NCBI RefSeq assembly: GCF_002095395.1
Contig: NZ_MJEI01000074.1
Coordinates: 1-64,000 of the forward strand
Direction: 5' to 3'
Length of the DNA: 64,000 nt
DNA from: Williamsia sp. 1135
Lineage (GTDB): Bacteria; Actinomycetota; Actinomycetes; Mycobacteriales; Mycobacteriaceae
The notes below the pieces were generated by a model. The model had not been told where the DNA came from, did not search any database, and saw only the letters and a list, made by a program, of their open reading frames with translations. How positions within the stretch are numbered: the stretch's first letter is position 1; each line of letters starts with the position of its first letter. The position numbers and the translations under genes were made by a program. Below, one piece after another: positions 36,105-45,142 of the stretch.

Positions 36105-36395
36105 CTAGGGTCGCGGCAAGGTGGACAGTCGAGGGTCTGCTGCACGGACCGCTCGCGGCGATGGGCGCCCGCTGCGCGGTGGGCTCGACACCACACGCGG
36201 TTCGGACGCGGTGCGGGCCGTGGCGTCGAGAAGGCGCATCGCCTGGGAATTGCCGCTGCTCAACCCCGCCGCCGTCATCACGCGTCGCGCGGACGAGTCG
36301 CACTCGACGCACCTGGTGTGGTCGGGCACCGAGGCGATGGGATATGTGCGGTCGAAATCACCACAGGTCAGACAACGGAACTGATAGGTGGGCAA
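36105..36395 (-). CDS. fmdB: FmdB-family zinc-ribbon protein
   Basis: 96 residues. An N-terminal zinc ribbon (MPTYQFRCLTCGDF ... HTRCVECDS, with CxxC pairs) is followed by a low-complexity Arg/Pro tail. The TTG start at 36395 gives the family's usual MPTYxY/F beginning. FmdB proteins are probable regulators of formamidase expression. It is 12 bases upstream of fmdA. Divergent from the 27-codon leader ORF and LLM gene. Confidence 0.85.
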   Translation of the reverse strand: MPTYQFRCLTCGDFDRTYPIASVPDHTRCVECDSSARRVMTAAGLSSGNSQAMRLLDATARTASEPRVVSSPPRSGRPSPRAVRAADPRLSTLPRP

Positions 36396-36403
36396 TGGTA
36401 TTC

Positions 36404-36413
36404 CGTTCGAACG
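36404..36413. promoter_or_regulatory. Palindrome CGTTCGAACG between fmdB and the LLM leader ORF
   Basis: A perfect 10-bp palindrome placed midway between the divergent fmdB start (36395) and the small ORF (36425). Short palindromes of this GC content occur by chance, so it is only a candidate operator. Confidence 0.3.
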
Positions 36414-36424
36414 AAGGAGCTTTC

Positions 36425-36508
36425 ATGGAGAACTCACTGCCCGGCAATCGTCACAGTCGCAGGGCGACATGCAGTGTCGATATCGTCACCATCACGTTAA
36501 CCAACTGA
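36425..36508 (+). CDS. Possible 27-residue leader peptide
   Basis: An ATG with a textbook AAGGAGC ribosome binding site opens a 27-codon ORF (begins MENSLPGNRHSRRATC, contains one Cys, ends TLTN) that stops 28 bases before the LLM oxidoreductase gene. Short ORFs ahead of LLM/sulfur genes in actinobacteria can act as translational leaders or attenuators. Because it lacks a run of any one amino acid I cannot name the signal, and it may be a chance ORF, though the ribosome binding site is notably better than the LLM gene's. Confidence 0.4.
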   Translation: MENSLPGNRHSRRATCSVDIVTITLTN

Positions 36509-36536
36509 TGAGGTCGGCGGTGATACTTTCGCCGGT

Positions 36537-37448
36537 ATGGTCTCCCCGCCGCCCGGAATCGCGTCCCCCGGAATCCCGTCCCTCGGTATCACCTTCCTGC
36601 CCGCGTTCGCGCCGGACCAACTCCGAGAGGTTGCGACGGCAGCCGACTCGGCCGGTCTCGACGAGTTGTGGTTGTGGGAGGACTGTTTCCAGCACGGCGG
36701 CCTGGTCACGGCGTCGGCCGCGCTGGCCTGGACGAGCCGGATTACGGTCGGAGTCGGGTTGCTCCCGGTGCCGCTGCGCAACATCGGGGTCGCTGCAATG
36801 GAATTGGCGAGCCTGCACCGGCTGTTCCCGGACCGGGTGCTCGCCGGGATCGGTCATGGGGTGCAGCGCTGGATGGGCCAGGTCGGTGCCAGGGTCGATT
36901 CGCCGATGACCCTGCTGAGCGAGTACGACTCGGTCCTGCGGGATCTCCTCGCGGGCGGTGAGGTGACGTTCGACGGGACATACCTGCACGTCGACGCCGT
37001 GAAGCTCCACTGGCCACCCACCGGGAACGTCCCGCTGCTGGTCGGCGGGGAAGGGCCGCGCTCACTCGGTTTCGCCGCGCGGCGCGGCGACGGTGTCCTG
37101 CTGACCGCAGGGCTCGGAGAAGCCGAGATCGCAGCCGCTTGTGACCTGATCCGAGCCGAAGCGTCCGGTGCAGGCAAGGCGATGCCGCCCGTCGTCGTGC
37201 CGCTGATCGCCGCCACCGGGGCAGGCGCAGCCGACCGGGTCGCGGCGGAGGTCGCGCGCTGGGAGAAGTCGGATCGCGATGACGTCGGTGTCGCTGGTGA
37301 TGCGGAGACGGTCGCGGCGGCAATCCTGCGGCTGGCGGCGATGGGCGTGACATCGGTGGCTGTTCAGCCGACCGAGGACGAACCGGATCTGCCGGGATTG
37401 TGCCGGTTTCTCGGACAGCAGGTGCGTCCGATACTCAGCGCGACCTGA
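36537..37448 (+). CDS. LLM-class flavin/F420-dependent oxidoreductase
   Basis: 303 residues of the luciferase-like fold. The N-terminal Pro/Gly-rich ten residues may not be real, since the domain begins at SLGITFLPAFAPDQL. Other signatures are WLWEDCFQHGGLVTASAALAW, ITVGVGLLPVPLRNIG, VLAGIGHGVQRWMGQ and PLLVGGEGPRSLGFAARRGDG. Its cofactor may be FMN or F420. It has a weak own ribosome binding site, so it may depend on translation of the upstream 27-codon ORF. Convergent with the dimethylargininase gene. Confidence 0.85.
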   Translation: MVSPPPGIASPGIPSLGITFLPAFAPDQLREVATAADSAGLDELWLWEDCFQHGGLVTASAALAWTSRITVGVGLLPVPLRNIGVAAMELASLHRLFPDRVLAGIGHGVQRWMGQVGARVDSPMTLLSEYDSVLRDLLAGGEVTFDGTYLHVDAVKLHWPPTGNVPLLVGGEGPRSLGFAARRGDGVLLTAGLGEAEIAAACDLIRAEASGAGKAMPPVVVPLIAATGAGAADRVAAEVARWEKSDRDDVGVAGDAETVAAAILRLAAMGVTSVAVQPTEDEPDLPGLCRFLGQQVRPILSAT

Positions 37449-37460
37449 GTAATCGCAGCG

Positions 37461-38234
37461 TCAACGGATTCGCACGCTCAAGCAGGTGACACATCCTTCG
37501 AGCTTCTCGAACTCGGAGATGTCCACGGCCACAACCTCGAAGCCGCGGTCGACGAACATCGCGGCACTGTCCGGGGCCGCCGAGCTCATCAACACCGTGT
37601 TCGCATCGAGCACGACGACGTGGGCGCCCGGTTCTTCCGGGACGGCCAGGAATTTCGGAAAGATCGACGGATCGTCGACTACCGGCGCGTAACCGATCAC
37701 CGTGCCGTCCGGCAACGCGGTGATCGCGCTCTTGAGATGCAGGGCCTTTGTGACCGGCACCGCGATCACCTCCCAGCCGCGTGGAACGAGCACGTCGGTG
37801 AGCTGGTCGACAGCGGCCTGGTTGGTGCTGCCCGTCAAACCCACGTAGACGCGCTTTCCGACCTTGAGGACATCGCCTCCGTCGATGGTTGCCGGGTCGG
37901 TGATGTTCGCGACCTCGAGCCCGAGGCCCCGCACGAACTCCTCGGTCGCGACGATCTCCGGATTGCGCGCGGGCGCTTTGGGATTGGTGATCACCGCGAG
38001 TTCGTCGAACATCACCACGGTATCTTCGACGAACACCGAATCGGGAAGTGAATCGTCCAGCGGGACCTCGCGCGTCGGCCAGCCGTACTCCTCGAGTGCG
38101 GCCACGTAGTCCTGCCATTGGCGATGCGCAAGCCCGAGGTCGATCGACTGGCGCTCGATGAACGTCACGATGCCGTCGGCCAATGTCGACGCCGGTCGCC
38201 GGACCAGTGCGGTTCCTCGGGGTTGTGTGCTCAT
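37461..38234 (-). CDS. ddaH: Dimethylargininase (DDAH)
   Basis: A 257-residue amidinotransferase-fold enzyme that hydrolyses methylated arginines to citrulline and amine. Substrate and catalytic residues are in SVFVEDTVVMF (Glu/Asp), ATIDGGDVLKVG, LHLKSA with the catalytic His, and Cys251 in CLSVR near the C-terminus. The ATG at 38234 is preferred over one at 38285 because the domain starts there. Convergent with the LLM gene by a 12-base gap. Confidence 0.9.
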   Translation of the reverse strand: MSTQPRGTALVRRPASTLADGIVTFIERQSIDLGLAHRQWQDYVAALEEYGWPTREVPLDDSLPDSVFVEDTVVMFDELAVITNPKAPARNPEIVATEEFVRGLGLEVANITDPATIDGGDVLKVGKRVYVGLTGSTNQAAVDQLTDVLVPRGWEVIAVPVTKALHLKSAITALPDGTVIGYAPVVDDPSIFPKFLAVPEEPGAHVVVLDANTVLMSSAAPDSAAMFVDRGFEVVAVDISEFEKLEGCVTCLSVRIR

Positions 38235-38315
38235 GGCGGAACATTTTTCAGCATGTGAGGTACATGTCGAGGCGATCTGGAGCATATTGCTAGAAGTGGA
38301 GCAGATTTGGTCGGC

Positions 38316-38993
38316 TTACCGGCGACCCGTGGGCCGCAGCACTATCTCTTCGGGATGCGCGTCGGCAGGGGTGTGGATGGCGGCGACGACAGCTGCCGCC
38401 ACGGTCTCGGGGACCAGGAACCGGGACCCGTCGTAGTCGCCGCCTTCCATCGCGACGATCTCCTGCTGCATGTCGGTGTCGATGCGGCCCGGGAAGATCG
38501 ACGTCACGCGGAGGTCGGGCTCCTCGCCGCGGACCGCATCGGCCAGGGCACGTAGCCCGAACTTGCTCGCGGCGTAGGCGCCCCAGCCCGGATTCACCCG
38601 CCGGCCCGCGCCCGAGTTGATGAAGACGACGTGGCCCCGGGCTTGCCGCAGTGCGGGAAGCAGCAGCCGCGTCAACTCGGCGGCCGCGATCAGATTGACC
38701 TCCAGCACCCGCCTCCACTCGTCAGCGGGAGTTTCCTCGATGGTGCCGAGTGACCCGATCCCGGCGTTGTGGACCAGTACGTCGAGCGAGGTGATCATCT
38801 CGGTCGCGGAGTACAGGTCGTCGTGGTCGGTGAGTTCGACCTCCCAGGTGGCCGCGCCCTCGAGTTCGAGCGCCATCTCGTCGAGTTCGGACGACGGACG
38901 CCCGCCGAGCAGCAGGTCATGGGTGGGAGCGAGGCCGCGGGCGATGGCCGCTCCGAGTCCGCGGCTGGCGCCGGTGATCAAGGCAGTTGGCAT
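38316..38993 (-). CDS. Short-chain dehydrogenase/reductase
   Basis: 225 residues. The nucleotide-binding loop TGASRGLGAAIARGL is at the N-terminus, the motif VHNAGIGSLG replaces NNAG, and the catalytic YAASK (Tyr-x3-Lys) with its upstream Ser is in INSGAGRRVNPGWGAY. ATG at 38993 adopted because the strand starts there. Substrate unknown. Divergent from the glucosylglycerate hydrolase gene by 32 bases. Confidence 0.88.
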   Translation of the reverse strand: MPTALITGASRGLGAAIARGLAPTHDLLLGGRPSSELDEMALELEGAATWEVELTDHDDLYSATEMITSLDVLVHNAGIGSLGTIEETPADEWRRVLEVNLIAAAELTRLLLPALRQARGHVVFINSGAGRRVNPGWGAYAASKFGLRALADAVRGEEPDLRVTSIFPGRIDTDMQQEIVAMEGGDYDGSRFLVPETVAAAVVAAIHTPADAHPEEIVLRPTGRR

Positions 38994-39025
38994 GCTCGCC
39001 AGCCTAACCACGAGGGCGGTGCGGC

Positions 39026-40411
39026 ATGACCGGCCGAGCGCGATCCGGTCATCGGGGCCAGAATGTCGATGTGGGATACGTCGGCTTCACCAACACTCAG
39101 CTGTCGGCGCGCGCTGCCTACCTGCTGCGCGGCAACGACCTGGGCACCATGACCAGCGCAGCACCGCGCCTCTATCCGCACATGTGGAGCTGGGACGCGG
39201 CCTTCGTCACGGTTGGACTCGCCCCACTGAGCGTGGAACGGGCGGTGGTCGAGATGGACACCTTGCTCTCCGCGCAGTGGGGGAACGGGATGATCCCTCA
39301 CATCGTCTTCGCGAACGGTCGGGACGGATACTTCCCGGGCCCGGCCCGGTGGGAGTGCTCCGAGTTGGCGTTCAACGCGCCTCGCGCTCCGCAGACCTCC
39401 GGTATCACGCAACCGCCTGTGCACGCGATCGCCGTGCAGCGCATCCTCGACCACTCGCGACGGCAGGGGCGGACCACGCGGTCGGTGGCCGAGGAGTTCC
39501 TGGACCGGCGCTGGGGCGATCTTGTCCGCTGGCACCGCTGGCTGGCGCACGCTCGCGACCCGCAGGGCCGCGGCCGCATCACGCTCTACCACGGCTGGGA
39601 ATCGGGGATGGACAACTCGCCCCGCTGGGACGCCGCGTACGAGAACGTCGTGCCCGGGGTTGATCTGCCTGCGTACACCCGCGCCGATCTGTCCCACGGT
39701 GCCGACGCCTCCATGCGACCGAGTGACGTCGAATACGACCGTTACCTGTGGCTGGTCGAACAGATGAAGCGGGCGAATTACGACGACGCGAAGCTGCCCG
39801 AGGTGATGAGTTTCGCCATCGAGGACGTCTTCGTCAGCGCGATCTTCGCCGTCGCCTGCGATGTGCTCGCGACGATCGGCGAGGAGTACTCCAAACCCCG
39901 CGCCGACATCCGCGATCTGCGGGCGTGGTCGGATCGGTTCCGAGCCGGGGTCGCCGCGGCGTCCGCAGAAAGAAACGGTGCGGCAAGAGACTTCGATATC
40001 CGCGCCAATCGCTGGATCAACACCGAGACGATCGCGATGTTCGCCCCGCTGATCTGCGGCGGACTGCCTCGGGAGCGCGAACGCGCACTGGTCAGACTGT
40101 TCGAGGGCCCGCGGTTCTGTGGGCATCCGGATCTGAAGTACGCGGTACCTCCCTCGACGTCGCCTATCTCCGCGGACTTCAAACCCCGCGAATACTGGCG
40201 CGGCCCGGTGTGGCCGGTGATGACCTGGCTGTTCTCCTGGGCGTTCGCCCGGCGCGGCTGGACAGAACGATCCGCGCGCCTGCGGGAGGAAGGGCTGCGC
40301 CAGGCGCAAGACGGGTCGTTCGCCGAGTACTACGAGCCGTTCACCGGCGCGCCACTGGGCAGTATGCAGCAATCCTGGACAGCGGCCGCTGTTTTGGATT
40401 GGCTGGACTGA
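39026..40411 (+). CDS. ggH: Glucosylglycerate hydrolase (GH63 family)
   Basis: A 461-residue (alpha/alpha)6-barrel hydrolase that splits glucosylglycerate, the precursor of mycobacterial methylglucose lipopolysaccharide, into glucose and glycerate. The sequence strongly resembles the characterised mycobacterial enzyme as I remember it: LLRGNDLGTMTSAAPRLYPH, MWSWDAAFV with a conserved Asp, ITLYHGWESGMDNSPRWD with the catalytic Asp, and GHPDLKYAVPPSTSP. Probably recruited after nitrogen starvation, as in mycobacteria. A GTG at 39071 would give a start closer to that enzyme, so the first 15 residues are uncertain. Confidence 0.9.
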   Translation: MTGRARSGHRGQNVDVGYVGFTNTQLSARAAYLLRGNDLGTMTSAAPRLYPHMWSWDAAFVTVGLAPLSVERAVVEMDTLLSAQWGNGMIPHIVFANGRDGYFPGPARWECSELAFNAPRAPQTSGITQPPVHAIAVQRILDHSRRQGRTTRSVAEEFLDRRWGDLVRWHRWLAHARDPQGRGRITLYHGWESGMDNSPRWDAAYENVVPGVDLPAYTRADLSHGADASMRPSDVEYDRYLWLVEQMKRANYDDAKLPEVMSFAIEDVFVSAIFAVACDVLATIGEEYSKPRADIRDLRAWSDRFRAGVAAASAERNGAARDFDIRANRWINTETIAMFAPLICGGLPRERERALVRLFEGPRFCGHPDLKYAVPPSTSPISADFKPREYWRGPVWPVMTWLFSWAFARRGWTERSARLREEGLRQAQDGSFAEYYEPFTGAPLGSMQQSWTAAAVLDWLD

Positions 40412-41331
40412 TGACACACACGCTCGAGGCACCGGCCGGTGCCGACCGGATCGAACTGGTGCTGCCGACCGCGACACTGCAAGCCTTTGCCTGGGGCCCG
40501 GACGACGGACCGTTGGCGTTGTGCCTGCACGGTTTTCCCGACTCCGCCTACTCCTGGCGGCACGTCGGTCCGCGGCTGGCGGCCGAGGGTTATCGGGTCG
40601 TCGCGCCCTTCACTCGTGGTTATGCGCCGTCGACAGTGGCTGCGGACGGCGACTACAACGTCGGTGCATTGATGTTCGACGCCATCGGAATCCACCGGCT
40701 GCTCGGCGACGAACGCGCGGTGGTGATCGGTCATGACTGGGGTGCGCTGACCTCGAACGGTCTCGCAGCGTATCGGGATTCGCCTTTCCGGAAGGTGGTG
40801 TCGATGTCGGTGCCGCCGGTCGGGGCGTTCACATCGGCCCGGGAAGACACCGGCCAGTTGGTGACGTTGCTTGCCCGGCAGGCCTTCATGAGCTGGTACA
40901 TGATGTTCGTCCAGCTACCCCGGCTGTCCGAGAGATCTCTCGACAAGCTGATCCCGCTGTTGTGGAGGCGGTGGTCGCCGGGCTACGACGCCACCGACGA
41001 TCTGCGCCACGTGTTCGACGCACTCCCCACCGGCGAACATCGGAGTGCGGTCTTGCAGTACTACCGGGCGACTCTGCGGCCCGGTCGGCCCGCAGAGCCC
41101 TATCGGGCGCTGCAGGCTGCCGGCTTCGATCAGGTGCTGACGCCGCTGCTGTATCTGCACGGCGTCACCGACGGCTGCATGCAAGCCGGATTCGCCGACC
41201 GGGTGGGCGCCGCGCTCCCGCCGGGCAGCGACGTGCGACTGGTGCAGGGAGCGGGACACTTCCTGCAGCTCGAACAACCGGACGTCGTCGCCGACCTGGT
41301 GCTGGAGTTCCTCGACCCATCTTCGACCTGA
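40411..41331 (+). CDS. Alpha/beta hydrolase (epoxide-hydrolase/dehalogenase-like)
   Basis: 306 residues. ATG at 40411 overlaps the previous stop by one base (TGATG), so it is coupled to the glucosylglycerate hydrolase. HGFPD (oxyanion) near 41, IGHDWGALTSNG with Asp nucleophile near 110, and GAGHFLQLE with the base near the end. Acid expected near LLYLHGVTDG. Asp nucleophile points to epoxide hydrolase rather than esterase. Partner logic with the sugar hydrolase is not obvious. Confidence 0.8.
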   Translation: MTHTLEAPAGADRIELVLPTATLQAFAWGPDDGPLALCLHGFPDSAYSWRHVGPRLAAEGYRVVAPFTRGYAPSTVAADGDYNVGALMFDAIGIHRLLGDERAVVIGHDWGALTSNGLAAYRDSPFRKVVSMSVPPVGAFTSAREDTGQLVTLLARQAFMSWYMMFVQLPRLSERSLDKLIPLLWRRWSPGYDATDDLRHVFDALPTGEHRSAVLQYYRATLRPGRPAEPYRALQAAGFDQVLTPLLYLHGVTDGCMQAGFADRVGAALPPGSDVRLVQGAGHFLQLEQPDVVADLVLEFLDPSST

Positions 41332-41376
41332 TCTCGGGTCGACGGAGGCCGTGAGGGTTTCTTGGACACCTGGTGA

Positions 41377-41386
41377 AACAATTGTT
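41377..41386. promoter_or_regulatory. Palindrome AACAATTGTT upstream of TetR gene
   Basis: A 10-bp perfect palindrome about 33 bases before the TetR start, with GGTGA (41372-41376) and TCACC (41396-41400) flanking. May be the autoregulatory operator of the TetR protein at 41419. Confidence 0.4.
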
Positions 41387-41418
41387 GGATCGGTCTCACC
41401 GCCCTACACTCCTGGGTG

Positions 41419-42039
41419 ATGAGCACGCCTACACGAAAGCAGCGGATCGATCGTCGCCCCGACAAGTTCGGCGAGCGACGTCGTCAACTTGCGAAATCGG
41501 CGTTGCTCACCCTGGCCGAACGTGGTTACGCCAATACGAGCCTGCGCGACATCGCGAACAATTCGGACTTCACCCACGGGGTGCTGCACTACTACTTCGC
41601 GGACAAGAACGAACTGATCATCTTCGGCGTCCTCGAGTACAAGGCCGAATGTGTGACCCGCTACGACGTCGCAACGGAAGGTGCGTCGAGCACCGACGAT
41701 CTCACCGCGCGTTTCGCGGAAGCGATGGCGACGACGCTCATCGAGGATGCCTCGCTGCACCGACTCTGGTACGACATGCGCGCACAGAGCTACTTCGACG
41801 CCGGATTCCGGCCCGCGGTGGGCGAGATCGAAAGTGGCCTGGAGGCCATGATCTGGCGCGTGGTGACGCGGTACAGCGAACTCGACGGAGCGGTCCCCGC
41901 TCTCACCCCGCCGATCGCCTACGCACTCTTCGACGGTTTGTTCCAGCAGGCTCTGTTCCGCCTCCACAACGGTGACGACACGGCGGCGCAATCCCTTGCC
42001 GCACAGGTCGCCACCGTCATGGAGTCGATGCTCACCTGA
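41419..42039 (+). CDS. TetR-family transcriptional regulator
   Basis: 206 residues. N-terminal helix-turn-helix at about 18-65 (LLTLAERGYANTSLRDIANNS, then HGVLHYYFADKNELI). The ligand-binding half is all-helical and has no recognised signature. Adjacent GTG (41416) and ATG (41419) codons both open the frame; ATG chosen. The palindrome at 41377-41386 is a candidate operator. Possible targets are the flanking hydrolase operon and itself. Confidence 0.88.
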   Translation: MSTPTRKQRIDRRPDKFGERRRQLAKSALLTLAERGYANTSLRDIANNSDFTHGVLHYYFADKNELIIFGVLEYKAECVTRYDVATEGASSTDDLTARFAEAMATTLIEDASLHRLWYDMRAQSYFDAGFRPAVGEIESGLEAMIWRVVTRYSELDGAVPALTPPIAYALFDGLFQQALFRLHNGDDTAAQSLAAQVATVMESMLT

Positions 42040-42050
42040 GAACTCGGCGG

Positions 42051-44123
42051 TCAGACGCCGATCTGACCGCCCGGCTTCCACACTGCGACAACAGCTGGCC
42101 GCGGTTGAGCATTGCCGCCCTCTGGCCAGTTCGAATACGGCTTGTCGGCGGAGTATTCGTCTTCCTCACCGGGATGCTGGACGCAGACGATCACCCGGTC
42201 GGTGCCGATGATGGGACCGCAGGTCTCGGCACCGCGCGGAACGGTGAGGAACTGTTTCGTCTGACCGCGGTTCTCGCCTTCGAGCGCGACCGCGAACAGT
42301 CCGTCGTTGTTCTTCAGCGCATTGCCGTCCGTGGACACCCACAGGTTGCCGTGTGGATCGAATGCGACGTTGTCCGGGCACGAGATCGGGCTGACCTTGG
42401 TCTTGTCGAATCCGCCGTAGTACGTGTCGGCGGCAGCCGGGTCACCGCACACCAGCAGCAGATCCCAGGTGAAGGCGGTGCCCGCGTGGTCGTCGGTGAT
42501 CTCGATGACCTGTCCGTTCTTGTTCTCGTTGCGCGGATTCGCCTCGTCCACAGGCGCTTCGCCGTCGGTGCCGCGATCATCGTTGTTCGTCAGGGCGCAG
42601 TAGACCTTGCCCGTCACCGGGTGCGCCTCGATGTCCTCGGGGCGGTCCATCTTCGTGGGGTTCACCTTGTCGGCGGCCATGCGGGTGAACACCGCGACCT
42701 CTTGGGCGGTCATCCCCTCGACTCGTGATTCGGCGCCGTCGTCGGTCACCGTCAGCAACGGGAACCACTTCCCGGTGCCTGCAAACGACCCCGAGCTCGG
42801 GAGGTTGCCGGATCCGTCGATCTGGTCCGGCTCATTGCCGCTGAGCTGCGCCACGTACAGCGTTCCCGTCGACAGGATGCTCATGTTGTGCTGCATGGCC
42901 GCGGCGCCGACGCCTGGCTGGACCTTCTTGTCCGACACGAACTTGTAGATGTACTCGAACTTCTGGTCGTCACCGGTGTAAGCGACCACCGTGCCGTCGC
43001 CGGTGACGAAGATGTTGGCGCCCTCGTGCTTGAGGCGGCCCATCGACGAATGCTTGATCGGGGTGGAGTTCGGGTCGTGTGGGTTGACCTCGACGATGTA
43101 GCCGAATCGGTTGCCCTCGTTGGGTTCCTTCGACAGGTCGAACCGGGTCTCGTAACGGCCCCACTGGTGGTAGTCGTCTTCGTCGTCGAATCCGTACCGG
43201 TCCAATCGTTCTTTGGCGACGGGGTCGGTGACCGAGGCGGCGCCGGTGAAGTAGTTGTTGAAGTTCTCCTCGCCTGAGACCATGGTGCCCCACGGGGTGA
43301 GTCCGCCCGAGCAGTTCCCGATGGTGCCGAGGATCGTGGTGCCCGCCGGGTCGGCGGAGGTCTTGACGAAATCGCTGCCTGCGGCAGGCCCGGTCAGGGT
43401 GAACGGGCTGGATGCGGTGAGTCGCCGATTACGTTCGCCGACAACGGGTGTGAGCTTGCCGGAACCGTTCTCGCTCGTGACCTCGACAACGGTGATCCCG
43501 TGCGCGGCCATCGAGATTCGTGCCTGCGGCTCGGTGGGTTCCTTGGGCTTGTACCCCTTGAACATGAACTCTTCGGTGGTGTACTCCTGGTTGACCACGA
43601 GGTAGAAGTGGCCGGCCTGACCTTCGATCGGGATGAGCCCGGCGAAGTCGTTGTTGAACCCGAATTGCTGAGCCTGCGCCTCCGGTGACTGGTTGTCGAA
43701 GTCGAAGGCCGGGGCACCGGGCACCACCGGATCACCCCACATGATGACGACCGCCTGTTCGTAACCCTCGGGGACGAGCAGTGCGTCTTCGGTGTTGGGT
43801 GCGACGCTCGCGAAATTCATCCCGGCGACTGCGGCACCGGCAGCTCCGCCGGAGGTGCCCGAACTACTCGGGCTCGCCGACGAGCTGTTGTCGCCGCAGG
43901 CGGCCAGTGCAGACGTCGCACTGACCGCGACGACTGCTGCTGCCGAACCTCGCAGGACGGATCGACGGGAGACCGCTGCGCGGGCGATGTCGCGGAAGTA
44001 GGTGTTGTCGCTGGTGTTCGGCGGCTGGTGCCAGCAGGCATCGCCGCATTTGTAGTGGCATGTGACCATCGAGCGCTTGGAGGCGCCTGCGGTTTTGTCG
44101 AAAAGGGCAAGTGGAACTCGCAC
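42051..44123 (-). CDS. PhoX-family (DUF839) phosphatase, Tat-exported
   Basis: A 690-residue exported enzyme of the PhoX/DUF839 family, which releases phosphate from organic esters with a Ca/Fe cofactor. The N-terminal Cys/His segment TCHYKCGDACWH near residue 21 precedes a Tat motif SRRSVLRG near residue 52; Cys follows LAA in the signal, so it may be a lipoprotein. Further landmarks are NCSGGLTPWGTMVSGEENFN, HEGANIFVTGDGTVV, RPEDIEAHPVTGKVYCALT and PDNVAFDPHGNLWVSTDG. The GTG at 44123 has GGGGG upstream; residues before it in the frame look non-coding. Probably induced by phosphate limitation. Confidence 0.9.
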   Translation of the reverse strand: MRVPLALFDKTAGASKRSMVTCHYKCGDACWHQPPNTSDNTYFRDIARAAVSRRSVLRGSAAAVVAVSATSALAACGDNSSSASPSSSGTSGGAAGAAVAGMNFASVAPNTEDALLVPEGYEQAVVIMWGDPVVPGAPAFDFDNQSPEAQAQQFGFNNDFAGLIPIEGQAGHFYLVVNQEYTTEEFMFKGYKPKEPTEPQARISMAAHGITVVEVTSENGSGKLTPVVGERNRRLTASSPFTLTGPAAGSDFVKTSADPAGTTILGTIGNCSGGLTPWGTMVSGEENFNNYFTGAASVTDPVAKERLDRYGFDDEDDYHQWGRYETRFDLSKEPNEGNRFGYIVEVNPHDPNSTPIKHSSMGRLKHEGANIFVTGDGTVVAYTGDDQKFEYIYKFVSDKKVQPGVGAAAMQHNMSILSTGTLYVAQLSGNEPDQIDGSGNLPSSGSFAGTGKWFPLLTVTDDGAESRVEGMTAQEVAVFTRMAADKVNPTKMDRPEDIEAHPVTGKVYCALTNNDDRGTDGEAPVDEANPRNENKNGQVIEITDDHAGTAFTWDLLLVCGDPAAADTYYGGFDKTKVSPISCPDNVAFDPHGNLWVSTDGNALKNNDGLFAVALEGENRGQTKQFLTVPRGAETCGPIIGTDRVIVCVQHPGEEDEYSADKPYSNWPEGGNAQPRPAVVAVWKPGGQIGV

Positions 44124-44247
44124 CGTGGGGCCCCCTGGGCTGTTGGGATTGGCACAGACCCGCCGAACGCTATGAGGCCGGAGGAAACCGATGGCCAACC
44201 CATGGTGAATCGGCGGTTAAGACTCGTGTCTGAGGCATGCTGGATTG

Positions 44248-45042
44248 ATGAGCACACCCATACAGATCGCAGTCCAGCTACAACCGCAGCACTCGCCCGA
44301 CTACGGCAACATCCGCGACGCCGTGCGCCGCTCCGAGGACATCGGTATCGACATCGCATTCAACTGGGATCACTTCTACCCGCTCTATGGTGATCCCGAC
44401 GGCGCGCACTTCGAGTGCTGGACGATGCTCGCCGCGTGGGCGGAACAGACCTCCAGGATCCAGATCGGCGCGCTGGTGACCTGCAACAGCTACCGCAATC
44501 CGGATCTGCTCGCGGACATGGCCCGGACGGTCGACCACATCTCGGATGGACGGCTGATCTTCGGAATCGGATCAGGCTGGTTCGAAAAAGACTACACCGA
44601 ATACGGCTACGAGTTCGGTACCGCAGGCAAGCGCCTCGATGCCCTCGGCGAGGCGCTGCCACGGATCAAGAACCGATTCTCCGTGCTCAACCCGGCGCCG
44701 ACCCGTGAGATCCCCATCCTCATCGGCGGTGGCGGCGAGAAGAAGACCCTCAAGCACGTGGCCGAGCATGCCCACATCTGGCATTCCTTCGTCGATGTCG
44801 AGACCTATCGTCACAAATCGCAGGTCCTGGCCGATCACTGCGCGACGGTGGGCCGCGACCCGGGTGAGATCGTCCGCTCCAGTGAACTGTCGCGCGAAGG
44901 CAACATAGACGACGCGGTGAAACTGGCCGACGCGCTCGTAGAGGAAGGTGTGACCCTGTTCACCGTTGCTGTGAACGGCCCTGATTACGACCTCGACCTC
45001 GCCCGCGGCCTGTGCGAGTGGCGCGACCGCAGGAACGGCTGA
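44248..45042 (+). CDS. LLM-class F420-dependent oxidoreductase
   Basis: 264 residues of the luciferase-like superfamily. Landmarks: STPIQIAVQLQPQHSPDYG at the start, IDIAFNWDHFYPLYGDPDG, RIQIGALVTCNSYRNPDLLA, and LIFGIGSGWFEKDYTEYGYEF with the typical F420-type pocket. The TTG (44245) directly upstream of ATG is less likely as start. Divergent from PhoX by about 120 bases. Confidence 0.88.
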   Translation: MSTPIQIAVQLQPQHSPDYGNIRDAVRRSEDIGIDIAFNWDHFYPLYGDPDGAHFECWTMLAAWAEQTSRIQIGALVTCNSYRNPDLLADMARTVDHISDGRLIFGIGSGWFEKDYTEYGYEFGTAGKRLDALGEALPRIKNRFSVLNPAPTREIPILIGGGGEKKTLKHVAEHAHIWHSFVDVETYRHKSQVLADHCATVGRDPGEIVRSSELSREGNIDDAVKLADALVEEGVTLFTVAVNGPDYDLDLARGLCEWRDRRNG

Positions 45043-45059
45043 GGCCCGGTGCGCTCGCC

Positions 45060-45072
45060 ATGCCGACGGCAT
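45060..45072. terminator. Short inverted repeat after the LLM gene
   Basis: ATGCCG-A-CGGCAT, a 13-base perfect inverted repeat 18 bases past the LLM stop. The tiny loop and short stem make it a weak terminator candidate. Confidence 0.25.
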
Positions 45073-45142
45073 CGCGGCGAATCTGAGCGATAATGGTCGC
45101 GGCGTAGACGAACGGATACCTGACGCGGGGAGGTGAGCTGCG

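Noticed and set aside
34851-36500. 549-codon plus-strand frame opposite formamidase
   Set aside because: Antisense shadow; FmdA motifs on the minus strand are unambiguous.
41377-41386. AACAATTGTT considered as a KstR site
   Set aside because: KstR half-sites AAC/GTT are two bases apart, here they are four apart.
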